A stretch of DNA of 64,000 nucleotides from NCBI RefSeq assembly GCF_000275845.1, contig NW_006766902.1, forward strand, positions 168,557 through 232,556, in the 5' to 3' direction. Position 1 is the first letter of the stretch; each line of letters opens with the position of its first letter. Position numbers and translations under genes: made by a program. The notes under the pieces are model-generated. The model had not been told where the DNA came from, did not search any database, and was given only the letters and a program-made list of their open reading frames with translations. Source of the stretch: Dichomitus squalens LYAD-421 SS1. Its lineage: Eukaryota; Basidiomycota; Agaricomycetes; Polyporales; Polyporaceae. This document shows, piece by piece, positions 25,377-36,870 of the stretch.

Positions 25377-25825
25377 TCAAGGCATTTGGGAAATGCGTCG
25401 CTGGAGATCTGAAATATAAGGAGGATCAAGGACTGGCCGATTACAATAGGCTACGCAAGCGCAAAGGGCGGACACCCACGCAGCACGCTTCGTCATGTTC
25501 CAGCGACGTATATGCCAGACGCGAGACTGAGCCCTTCCCGTTTTCTTGCCCAAAACGCCTCTTCGCAACTTCCAACTCTTAAAACCATATCGACTCTCCT
25601 ATTGATACCACTGCTGTGTGTATGGCGTGATAATGAACCTGGAAGTGAGCTGGCAACACTTAGCGGTGGGACACCCGGTGGTGTAAAGGCTTCGTAGACG
25701 TCGCGGTTGTATGTAGAAGAAGGGCGCTCCGGGGACAGGCGCGACAAGCCGCTCTCGGCGTCCATCCCGACTCCAAACTCCCATGTAAACTCATCATCGC
25801 CCGCAATCCAATCCATTGCTTTCAT
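25377..25825 (-). CDS. Hypothetical small gene, divergent from UPF2
   Basis: The minus-strand frame starting MKAMDWIAGDDEFTWEFGVG continues through DAESGLSRLSPERP, then YNRDVYEAFTPPGVPP, with coding-like composition. It may be joined to a downstream frame ending VLDPPYISDLQRRISQMP-stop at 25377. The join could not be verified and no family was recognised. The start lies about 60 bp from the UPF2 start, so the two would share a very short divergent promoter. This could also be a spurious frame over the UPF2 promoter. Confidence 0.25.
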
Positions 25826-25883
25826 ATCACGACGCTATCACGCCACGGTCTTGCCTTCAAGGACGACCCCGTAGCCCGACGAG

Positions 25884-28800
25884 ATGGAGCCTGCTACGAA
25901 TGGAACCACCCAAACCAAGGTGGATGAGGAACAGGCACGCCGCGCAAAGCGTGCCGCTCTTAAGGAACTCAACGTCCATCATGCAGGGCTAGGTATGCCG
26001 CATATATGTGATTTGGGGGGTGTCCATTCATGAAAGCTGTTCACCGATCGCAGAGCCAGCCAAGGCGTTGGATTCCTCGCTCAAGAGGCATACCGCTCTG
26101 ATCAAGCGTATGCGGCAGTCCGTCGGTCTCGAGAACCGCGAGCACATTCTCAAGGACATCGAGTCATTGTCTCTGGAGAAGTACGTGGATGAGATAGTTG
26201 GAGCAGTTGCAGAGGGCATTTTGAGGTGCAAGACGGAGAAGGACGTCTGGAGTGCGGTCGAGGTGCGTGCCCGCTCTCCTCAAAAATTCTATATCGCCCG
26301 ATTGACAGTATTTATGCGCTTGAATACAGATCATATCTGCATTACACCGCCGTTTCCCCAAGACTTTCACTCCCGGAATCATCTCTTCCGTGACCACCGC
26401 GATTGCACCGCCGTCTCGCGCGCTCCTCGCCACACTGACTCCGGAACAACGCGAGAAGGAAGACTCGGCTCGTGTCGCACGTCAACGTCCCGTCCTACGC
26501 GTTTGTGCTGAACTTGCACTGGTAGGTATCATCAGGGATGGGCCCGAGAGAAGCGGTGGAGAATGGATCATGAAGGCGGTCCGAGATCTAGTACGTTGCT
26601 TGTTACATTCTGATGCTCTTCGCTTCCTAAGGTTCCTTCAGCTATCCAACGACCCTTCGCTCTCTTCTTTGCCGTTACTACTTGCTTTCCTCAAGTCATA
26701 CTCTCGACCCTACCTTGGTATCGTGCCTCCACAGGCGTCGAAGCAAATCTCTGCCTCCTCTGAACCGGGGACACTCTCCGAAGCTGCCAGTGAAGAAGCC
26801 CAGACGAATGGCTCGTCCCCTACGCTCATCAATGAAAGCGAGGAGTTGGTGGAGAAAGAGATCCGGGATAGATTCAAGAAGATGTGCGAGGGATACTTCG
26901 ACAACGTTGCGAAAAAGCTTGTCATCGAACACAACGTGAGTCCTTGGCGTTCAGTAAATGCGAACGCTTACTCAGTCCGGATGCAGCGCTTGCAAGATCA
27001 AGATAGAAAAAACCACGAAGCATATATCCGCTCGGGGGAGATCTTCGAGGATCGCCAGCAGGCGTACGAGAAGATGACGAAGAGCTATGAGAAGCTCATT
27101 GGGAGCTGCCAGAGGTGCGTCTACTGTGATAGTGCCTAGTCCATGTTCCTGAGCATAAGTGCGCTCACTAGCCTCTCGGAGCAATTGTACCTCCCTATGC
27201 CGACGCTTAAGAGCGCATCGCAGAAGTCCGAGTCTATCCAGATTGGCATGAACACTGGATCCAGCCTCCTTGGTGGAGACTCTGAGGAGCTGAGCAGTGG
27301 AGGAGGCAAGTGGGAAGATGAAGAGGAGCGTCGCTTCTTCGAGGAAATTCCGGACCTCAAAGATTACGTTCCATGGAGCGTGCTTGGGCTTGAGGGAGAT
27401 GGTGACGGTGACAACGAAGATGGCAGGGAGAAGGAGAGGAAGGAGAAAGAGCGTGTCCAGGAGGAGGTACGGAGGCTTGAGGAGGAGCTTGCAGAGATGA
27501 AGGTGGGCGAGGACGGGACTGCCCTGCCCAATGGGAAGGCGGAGAAGGAGGTAGAAGAGGAGGATGCAGACGAGTTGGTGTTTCCCAGCTGCCGTGCACG
27601 CAAATTTGGATTGCTAATAGCTGTTCAAGTGTGCCTACTCCGACGCCTGGCACCCCCAAGGAGTCCCCGAGCACGACCCCACAGTTGGCGCCTCAGGGAC
27701 CGTCCCAGCTTCTTACGGCACTTCTCGCTAGGCTTCCAGATGCAACGAACCGGTCGCTCATCGATCAGGCTGCTGTGGACTTCGCGTTCCTGAACTCAAA
27801 GGCAGCGAGGAAGAGGCTCATCAGATTCATGAGCCAAATACCGAGGAACCGTACAGATCTCTTGCCCCATTACTCTCGGCTTATCGCTATCCTCAATCGC
27901 TATATGCCGGACATTGGCACCGAAATTGTTGCCTCGGTGCGCATATATCCACTTTGTTGGTTCGAATCAGTAGCTGACTTATATACATTATCAGCTGGAT
28001 GAAGAGTTTCGATATCTCCAGCGGAAGAAGAATGTCGTGAAAGAGCTCGTGGAAGTCCGCATGCGCAACATCACCTTCCTATCAAATCTCACGAAGTTCC
28101 GTGTCGTGCCACCCCACGTCATCTTGCACATGTTCAAGGTGTGCCTGGACGACTTCTCTGGGACGAATGTCGAGAACCTCGCGATGTTGCTGGAGGGTTG
28201 CGGGCGTTTCCTGCTGAGGAGCGAGGACACTAGAGAGCCGTTCAGCAAGATGATCGAGCTCATGCGGAGGAAGCAGAGCATGCAGCACTTCGATCAGCGC
28301 CAACTCCTTTTGCTCGAGAACGCCTACTACCAGTGCAACCCCCCAGAGCGCGCCGCTCGTCAAGTGAAGGAGCGCACTCCAATGGAGCTCTTCATCCGTC
28401 ACCTCATCTATGACGTCCTGGCGAAGAAGACGATCGACAAAGTCTTGAAGCTGCTCCGCAAGCTCGACTGGGCCGACGCGGTGGTCCAACGCACGCTGCA
28501 CAAGGTGTTCACAAAGCCGTGGAAGATCAAGTATAGCCATATCTCCCTGCTTGCGATGCTCACGTATGACTTGCAACGGTACCACCCTGCATTTTCGATT
28601 GGGGTCGTCGACCAGGTCCTAGAAGATATCAGGAGGGGTCTAGAGTCGAACTTGTACAACATGAACCAGAGGCGTATCGCGTCTGTCAAATTCCTCGGAG
28701 AGTTGTACATCTACCGGCTGATCTCCAGCGGCATCATTTTCGACACGCTGTGGACATTGGTCACGTTCGGTCATCGTTAGTACCCTCCCACCTTGATGCA

Positions 28801-30020
28801 GTGTTCAGCAAGACACTAAGTCATACTTCGTAGCTGACGGGCGCCCCCTGCCTGGGCAGCCCTCCCCTGTCGATATGCCGGACGACTTCTTCCGTATCCG
28901 CCTCGTCTGTGTCCTCCTTGACACGTGCGGCATGTGCTTTGACCGAGGGTCCCAGCAGAAGAAGCTCGACAACTTCCTGACGTTCTTCCAGCTCTATGTT
29001 CACTGCAAGAACCCGTTGCCGATGGACGTCGAGTTCATGTTGAACGATTCGCTCGAGGCTGTCCGGCCGAAGCTGGTGCAGTTCAGGAACTTTGAGGAGG
29101 CATCCTCGGCTGTGGATGAGATGTTCAACGTCGCGCTCCAGAATGCTGGCAGTGAGTTTTGGCCTGACAGTCGAGCATCAAAAGTATGCTCACTCAAGTT
29201 GTAGTTGCAAGAGATATCGGAGACGCCGATAACGACAGTGGCGAGGAGAGCGGAGGCGAAGACGACGACGAAGATAAAGAACGACGCGGCGGGGAGGAAG
29301 AGGAGGAAGATGATCAAACGCAACCTGACTCTCCGGTACGGAAAGCTTGCCTGATTTGTCTGTCGTCTCAGCCTACTCATCGAGGCTGCTTCTCAGATCG
29401 ACGAGCGTGCGCCATCTCCGGAGGCAGTGCTCTTGAAATCTTCATCCACCTTGGAGCATCTTGGTCCCACCGAGGAAGACGACGCCGAGTTCGCGAAGGA
29501 GCTTGCCAAGCTCGTCACGGACACGTCCGCGGATTCCAGGAAGGTGGACAAGAAGACAGCATTAGCGCTACTGGACACCGCCTTGCCGCCGCCAGTGGTG
29601 CGCAAGAAGCGTAACGAGGACATTGACGAAGATGAAGCTGGTGCCGAGAGCGCTCGGGATCCTAGTGTTATGAACTTCACGCTGTTCACAAAGCGTGGCA
29701 ACAAGCAACAGGTATGTTCTAGTTTTGCGCTGTGCTCAAAATGACCGCTTACCCTGAGGAGCAGACGCGCCAGATCGCCATCCCGGCAGAGTCTGCGCTT
29801 GCTGTCCAAACGCGGACTGCTCAAATGCAAGACAAGGTCGAGCAGCAACATCTCAAAAGGCTGGTGCTCAACTACGAGCAGCGTGAAGAGGCTGAGGAGC
29901 TCAAGGGTAGGTTGCCTCTGCAGCTCCGGTCCAAGTCTCCGCCTGACTTTTGGTCTTGCGGTATCAGCTCTCGAGTCCCGCAGTCGTCAAGGACCAATCA
30001 AGATACGCCTTGCAGGCTAG
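25884..30020 (+). CDS. UPF2: Nonsense-mediated mRNA decay factor UPF2 (Nmd2)
   Basis: A full-length UPF2 orthologue with about ten small introns. It bridges UPF1 to UPF3/exon-junction components on terminating ribosomes and triggers decay of nonsense mRNAs. Three MIF4G helical domains appear in order. The first holds LKRHTALIKRMRQSVG and LEKYVDEIVGAVAEGILRCK. The second holds LLARLPDATNRSLIDQAAVDFAFLN and RNITFLSNLTKFRVVPP. The third holds NYYQC-type repeats: FIRHLIYDVLAKKTIDKVLKLLRKLDW, then RRIASVKFLGELYIYRLISS. An acidic linker follows (GEESGGEDDDEDKERR). The UPF1-binding tail is MNFTLFTKRGNKQQ, then ALESRSRQGPIKIRLAG-stop. The start is MEPATNGTTQTKVDEEQARR; the first intron follows at about 25992. 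No break was seen. Confidence 0.95.
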
Positions 30021-30627
30021 CCCGTACTCCGCCGACACCTTTGCAGCTAGGACATACAGAAGACCGACTCTTCTGGCTTGTGCTCGTCCATCCGCCCAGC
30101 TTCGTGGGCATCGCCCTTTCTATCCTCTCCACAGCCTAGTGTGGGCCGCCGACGGTAGGATATCCGATTGACTGCTGACTGAGATCGCTCGTCCTCGCTC
30201 GGCGTGGTACAATGTTGGGCAGGTTAGGATACGTCCGTGCCTGCGCCAGACGTATTCCTCGAGCCACTGACAAGTGTGGCTGCCACAGCGTCGCGCTGTG
30301 TACGTCCGCTTTCGCGTTGCTGCGTGTTTCGGCGCTCATGCTTTTAGTCATGGCACGCGTTTGGTCTGTATGAATCGTCCGGACCTGTTCTAGGACCCGT
30401 GTCCTCTGTACACTACGCCGATGTATCTCAGCTATTCTCATTCTTCCCACATGCAATCCAACCTTGTGAATCTTGCAATATCATGCTGTTTGTGATGTAC
30501 GAAGATCATAGGCGGAGGGCGGCGTGACGCGCGCCTCCGATGAGCGGTACTTTGTTCATTCCTCCCACTGCCCGTGTTCCCCCTCGATGCTTCTCCCCCA
30601 TTGACTGTGATACGGCTGTTGTTGCTC
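30021..30627. other. Intergenic stretch, tandem genes
   Basis: Terminator side of UPF2 and promoter/leader of the ATRIP gene. A C/T-rich run precedes the start (30560-30600). No gene is seen. Confidence 0.5.
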
Positions 30628-33600
30628 ATGGACGACTCTGACGACTACTTTGACGACGATTTTGTCCTGGACGAGCAGACTCTCGCGTCTATTGAGAAGC
30701 AAGAGCAACAGTGGCAAGCCGCGCAAGGAAAGCAAAAGATCCAGCCACCACAGGCGCAGCCCACACAAGGCCGGCGACGACCTATATCCTCTGAAGCCCT
30801 TTTGCCGGACCCTAAGAGACAGAAGACCACTCATGACCCCACAGATGACACCGTAGCTACATTCGCTCCGTCCGGAGTTGCTGGAGACTACGACGAGGAC
30901 CTGCCCGACATCTCGGTCATAGGAAATGGCTATTACAACTTCCCTGCAGCACAAAGAGCGTCGGCGAACGCTTTGGCTGCGCAGATACGCGGTCAGTCTC
31001 CGCATATGAACGGTGCGAGTACTTCCGGTCGACATCCTCCTCACGTTCGTCCTGCTCCTGTTCCTGCTGCTCCTGCTGCTCCTCCTCCTGTGAATCCGCC
31101 AACCCGCCATGCTCCACCGCGTCAAGCGAGAGACTTGTCGCATGTACAAGCTCCAAACGCTCCCGTCGCATCGGGATCCAGGCAGTCGCCAGCTCGTACC
31201 GGATTGTCACGTCCTCCCAACCAGAGGAACAAAGCTTCGCGCGGATCCGCGCTTGCCGAGATAGAAGCTGCCCTTGCAGAGTATGCCTCGCAAGCACTCC
31301 CGCCCGCATCTGCTCCAATTCGGAACGCACCTACGTCTCGAGCCTCTCCTGCACCTGGTCTAGTTCGCGTTCCGTCCTTGGGACCGCAGCCTTCTAAAGC
31401 TCCGGTCGCGTCTTCGTCTTCGGCCCGACATCAAACTTCAAGAGCAAATAGTGCGCGTCCCTCGCGACCAAACTCTGCGTCCGTTTCTCCTGTCTATCGA
31501 CGACATAGCAGCGCTGCTCCTTCGCGGCATGGGACTTCGTCTCCCTCAGCTCCCTCTCAAGGTTCCTCGCAGCAGCGACAGCCTCCACAGCAGCGACAAC
31601 CTCCACAGCAGCGACAGCCTCCACCACAGGGACCGCAACAACAGCAGCAGCAGCAGCAACGTCTGCCCGCAACCCAAGGCACCAACGACCGCGTTCTCCA
31701 AATAGAGCTAGAGACGCTGAAGGCGCAGATGGAGGAAGTGCGTAGTGAAACAAGCTGTGCCAGAGAACAATGTGTTGACAGTGGTGCAGCTCTTGAAAAA
31801 CCAACAACAGACAGCGAAGGCTCTTGAGGAAGCTCAGAATGCGCGTTATGCCAAGGAGGGAGAAGTAAGCATTCTGAGGAAAAGCATCGAGAAGGTAGGT
31901 CGCGCTCTCCTATATCTCCGCAAGGTCGCTCAAGATCTCAGGCTGCGAAAGATCACGTCTCAGAGCTTGAGCGTATCAAAGCGGCGAAAGAGCAGGCGGA
32001 AGCAGCCCAGGCGCAGCTTCGGGAGGAGATGCACGCGGAGCTGGAGCGGATGAGGACCCAGTACGTCTTTAAGGTAACATATCTCTGCCGTGTCCTAGCT
32101 TCACTTTATATATCACTTATTCCCCTTCGTCACAGCAACATGAGCTCGAGACGTCTGGCCGTAAGACCCCGTGGTCCATCCGAATCAAGCGCGACCACTC
32201 AGGTCCCCTTACACCCGTTTCGACTTCGACGCAGCGTCGTCAGCAGGCGGGACCTAGCACACTGGGTGATAGCCACCTGCAGACACCGTCGCGCCCCAGG
32301 TTCAGCAAGGAGCTGCCAGACAGCCCGCGTCGCCAGCGCCGAAGGAAGATCGTCAACATCCCGGAGAGCCCTCCCAAGCGGACGGCAAAGCTTCCTGGTT
32401 TCGTGAATGCGTTCGAGCCCACTACGCCGCAGGTGGCTATGCCCAAGATGAACGTACGTTTCGCGTTATCTCAGGCCAGTCAGACGTCTCCTGGTAAGGG
32501 CAAGGACAAGGAGCGAGCGCCCGCGTACGACTACAGTGGACCTCAAGGAGAAGATCTCTTCTTCAATCCCCCCGTGGATGACTATGCTCCTCGACCAGTC
32601 TCGCAACCTAGCAGCTCACCGATGGAGGAGGTCACGGAGGAGGCCCTGGTTCCTCCAGCCGAGGACTCGCAGCCTCGGTCATCAGGCTCTGCAGCCAGCA
32701 GTAGTGCAAGGCCGCTGGGCTCTTCCCCGAACGAGGATGTGGAGATGAAGGAGGAGCCTAAGCAGCCCAACCTGAACGAGTATGTTGCGCCGCTCACGGA
32801 GCCAGATTGGACAATTGAGGTGCGTGCTTCTGATATCAGTTCTGCTGGGACGTTACGGCGAACTGACGTTCAAAACGCTAAGTTACAACGAATTGTCCTG
32901 ACACACCAGCACCATTCAGCCAAGGAGCTTAGTGTGCAGTTGCTTATCAACCACGCCATTCCCTCTACGGCACCTCCGGAGCGCGCACAGCTCTACACAT
33001 CCTATTGCACGAGACTATTCCAGAGCCTCGGTGCTGCGACCATGAAGTTAGCCAATGCTGATGAAACAATTGACATTGTTGGGGAAGCGCTCACGGGAAT
33101 GGGCCGGGTTTTATGTAGTGTCGGTTCTGTACGTCTTTCCAGCTGCTTCGGCTGTTTGCTAGGCTCTGATCGCCCTCGTAGATCCTTCAGATGACTGTGT
33201 TGCTGGATATGATGAAGATCATCGCGCTCTTTGTACCAACTTTCGTACCTCTCTTGTTGTCTCCTACAGGGGCAGCTGGGAGCGGAGATGCCCCTCCTGA
33301 AATTCTTTCCGTGCTATGTGACACGGTCCGAGAACTGCTCACGCCGGATGAGAATGGCTTAGATCAGCGCCAATCAGCCCTAGCGGCGGAGGTGCTGGGC
33401 TTGCTCGAAGCTATCTGCTGGAATACCCCTTCGGAGTTCGGCATGCGGTGAGTATGCTTCTACGCCGCTGCCAGGACAAAATGATCGAAACTTACGTTCC
33501 AAAGTCTGTCGGTGTTTGTGCGCAAAGCCGGCGTCCTGGCCGCTCTCGTGAACTCCGCGCAACCCACCTGGCTTCTCCATCGAACGATGCGTGTCCTCGC

Positions 33601-34529
33601 CCTCATTGTATCATGTAAGCCCATTTGACATTGGTCTCAAACGGTCGTCTTGAATATGTATCTCGCAGATTCATCCCTTCCGAAACAGTTCCTGTCTTTT
33701 CCTTGGCCCGAAGACTCGGATGATGAGGAGGAGAAGGACTACTCCCAGATACCCCATATCGAGCGAATGGCATCGCTACTGGTTGACCGCAAGCGCGACG
33801 AAGCCGAGAGCCGACCTCTCAGACAGACTATCCTTCATCTTATCACAACTATTGCTGTCGCACATACAGACTGCACGAACATCCTGCTCAGATCACACAC
33901 ATTACTCCATTCTATAATTCTCTTCCTCATGACCATTACAGATCCGCTTTGGGAAGAACACGAGGAGTTCATAGCGTCTCCTGAGCTGGTCTCTTGGTAC
34001 GCATCGAAGACTTAATCATTTCACGTGCATGCCTCATATTTGTACAGGACCGTGCAAACCATGATGCGCATAGTGGTTTTGCTCTATCATTTGTTCACGG
34101 GGGTGGATAGTTCAGCCACGAACCTGAGGCAGAAGCTCATGGCCTCGCCGAAGCGCAGCTTTAACGGCATCTGGCATATGTTCGTCGTCACGCTCGGACG
34201 AATTAGTTACGCACCTCCTCCAGACTCTATCTCGCCCGAGAATCAGGTCAGAATAGAGCAGATATGCGGTGCGTTCTCTCTCCCGTCTGACTCGTCTTGA
34301 CTCCTCTGAACCTCGTCTTGACTCCTCTGAACGCTATCTCCGAAATGCTGACATCCCTAATCTCTCTGCAGACCTTGCCAAGGATGTCCTGGAGCTAGTC
34401 GTCGACGGCCCCGAGCTCGAGTCAATCTGGGCGGCTTTTCACATTGATGACAACGTGCCGGCGCCGAAGACGCAGGCAGACGACGAGAGCGAGAGCGAGG
34501 CGGGTATGTTACACGTTGATCTCGACTAA
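30628..34529 (+). CDS. RAD26: ATRIP/Rad26/Lcd1-type DNA damage checkpoint protein
   Basis: Partner of the ATR/Rad3/Mec1 kinase that recruits it to RPA-coated single-stranded DNA. The start MDDSDDYFDDDFVLDEQTLASIE matches the acidic N-terminus of basidiomycete Rad26 proteins; these acidic/hydrophobic repeats resemble RPA-binding motifs. A long disordered Pro/Ser/Gln region follows, with three QQRQPP repeats and a Gln run (31570-31663). A coiled coil then runs through LQIELETLKAQMEEV, LLKNQQQTAKALEEAQ and ERIKAAKEQAEAAQAQLREEM. A conserved basic segment, ESPPKRTAKLPGFVNAF, precedes the helical C-terminal half (AKELSVQLLINHAIPST, ALAAEVLGLLEAICW, LVVDGPELESIWAAFH). The acidic end is SESEAG. About nine introns of 50-60 bp are inferred, for example 31741-31793. 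The last few codons are uncertain because a GTATGT donor lies at the end of the frame. Confidence 0.78.
31570..31663 (+). repeat. Gln/Pro-coding repeat in the ATRIP gene
   Basis: Three 18-nt units coding QQRQPP are followed by a CAG/CAA run of about eight Gln codons. Such CAG-type tracts change length easily between strains. Confidence 0.8.
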
Positions 34530-35274
34530 TTTGCACGTTGCTGTGCTGTATATTGTACTGGATCATCCAATATTGCACAATGTATCGTTATGGCACTCAT
34601 ACGTTTTCCTCGTAGTCGACACGGAAGGTGTTGCGGTCGATCGTGGCCGCATTCGCAGCTTATCGATGTACTGCAGCATTGCAGCCGTCTGTGTTGAGGC
34701 AGTAATCGGCTGAGAGAGCAATCCGCTTTCTTGCAGCGTCTTCTGTAGTCATGACGCCCACAGATACAAGATCTGTTCGGCGCGAGTGCAACCGTCCGTG
34801 CACGTCACCATCTTCTTGAGCGTCCTCGACCCCTCTCAGCTTCCGGTCCCTCAGCATGATCATGGCGAATCACCCAGCTGGCAACGATAGCGAACGGAAG
34901 TGTTCACATATCCGGAGCCCCGGTAGTGACTCCCGACATTGGCTCCGAGGTCAAATTGTCCTCTGCATCCTGTGAGCCAAACACTGACTCCTCGCGCTGG
35001 CCAGATTGGAGCCAGGCTTTGAGTTCCGTCAACTGGGCGGATGTTCACAGATTGACATAATAGCGCTGGTCGCAGCATGGCTTGCCTTAAGAGAGGCCCG
35101 AATTTATCCCCCATCCCCATCTACGTCAGATCGCCGATGCCCTGCAAGTAGCATTTCTTGCCAATACGCCCTCCGACTTCGAATTCACTGTACGTTCCTG
35201 GCGACGATTCACATCCATTGCGGTCTAACTGGAGTCTTCAGTAGGTCTGCACGCAACATCGAGTCCCTAGTCAA
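34530..35274. other. Intergenic stretch, tandem genes
   Basis: 3' side of the ATRIP gene and promoter of the monooxygenase. Short frames only. Confidence 0.5.
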
Positions 35275-36870
35275 ATGACTGGAACTAAGGTCATCATCGC
35301 CGGTGGCGGCGTTGCGGGGCCCGTTCTCGGAATACTTCTCAAGCGCAAGGGGTACGACCCTATCATCTACGAGCGCCTCGACGCGCCTACGGATATGGGC
35401 CTGTCTCTAGCGTGAGTACAGATGTTCCTTCGTAAATTCGCGCCCGGTCCCACAACCGATTGCTCTTCTTGTATTGTCGCCAGCAATTTGCTGATCACGA
35501 TTGTTCTTGCTTGCACAGCCTGCAGCCCAACGGACTCAAGGTCCTCAGCCTCATCCCCGACCTCATTGAGAAAATCCCGAAACGGGAGATATCCGAGACC
35601 CTTCTTTGGTCCTCTCTCCCCGAGGATGAGCGCCAACTTGCGCACTACGAAATGCCTATCAAAGGGCTCGCGGGATACGGCGTGAACGGCGCCCGTCGCC
35701 CGGCCCTGCTCCGTACTCTCATCGAGGAGGCGCAGGCACAGGGTGTCCCTGTCAAATTTGGACATCAGCTCGAAAGCTTCGAGCAGCATGAGGACAGCGT
35801 TACCGTGCAATTCGCGAACGGGACGACGGACACCGCGAGCTTCGTCGTGGGCTGCGATGGACTGCATAGCGATACCAGGGTGACATTGTTTGGCAAAGAG
35901 CCCGTTTCATTTACTGGCTTGACTCAGGTCAGTCTTCCCATGTCACATATGTGTTACAGAGAAAAGGCCTACTGACCGTGCTTCTCTCTAGACGGGAGGT
36001 ATCTCGCCTTTCCCGGAGGCATTCAGGACGAAAGGCATGGCCCCTATGTTCAACATTTACGGCAACGGTGTGCACATGATCGGATACCCCGTAAACGAGA
36101 ATGAGATTTCTTGGGCGTATGTATTTTCGAAACTCTCTGCGCCCTTCATCTAAGTCTAATCCAATTCTACAGTATAACACAGCGTGAAGCCGAGGCGAAA
36201 GAGAACTGGCGTCACATGGACGAAGAACAGCAGAAAGAGTTCAAGCAGGGACCACATTCCAGCTTGCCTTTTGGAGGTGGAGAATTGGTCCGAACTGCGG
36301 GACGTATTGTCAAGGTCAGCAGCAGATATATGTACCCTCCTCCTTGTCACATCTCGTTACTTAAACTCGCGAGCTTCTAGTATGGATTGTACGATCGTCC
36401 TGAACTCTCTACTTGGCACAAGGGCCGCGTGGTCCTGATCGGTGACGCTGCGCATCCCACTAGTCCGGTCCGTCTCAGCAGTCCCGTTTCCTGTATCACG
36501 TGCTCACAAAGTGTTTTGCAACAAACAGCACCTCGGCCAGGGAGCGAACCAAGCCCTCGAAGACTGCTACCACCTGACGCGGCTGCTCCTCGTACACAAC
36601 CCAACAGGAGCATCTCCCTCCACCGAGCTCCTCTCGACTGTCTTCACAGAGTTTGAGACGCTGCGCATTGCACGGACATCCGACCTCGTCAAGCGCGCGC
36701 GGCAGCAAGGCGAGATACGCGTCATTAGTGGCGTCGAGGCGTGCAAGAAGCGCAACGAGACCGTGGCGACAATGTATGGAGGCCCCGCGAAGGCGGACGA
36801 CACAGCCCTGAGGGTGCTGCTCGCAGACCTGATCGAACATCCGTTCAAGCCTGGTGAGAGTGAGATCTGA
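35275..36870 (+). CDS. FAD-dependent aromatic-ring monooxygenase
   Basis: A group A flavoprotein hydroxylase (salicylate hydroxylase/UbiH-like) that uses NAD(P)H and O2 to hydroxylate a small molecule. The start MTGTKVIIAGGGVAGPVLGI carries the Rossmann GxGxxG-type motif (GGGVAG). It continues RKGYDPIIYERLDAP, then PNGLKVLSLIPDL. The second FAD/NADPH fingerprint is VGCDGLHSDTR (around 35850). The GD motif is VVLIGDAAHPTSP, continuing after a 66-bp intron as HLGQGANQALEDCYHL. The C-terminus is VLLADLIEHPFKPGESEI-stop. All fingerprints are intact. Introns include a longer first one (about 35413-35519). No signal peptide or membrane tail is seen. The substrate is unknown; related fungal enzymes act in aromatic catabolism and in meroterpenoid tailoring. 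Confidence 0.9.
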
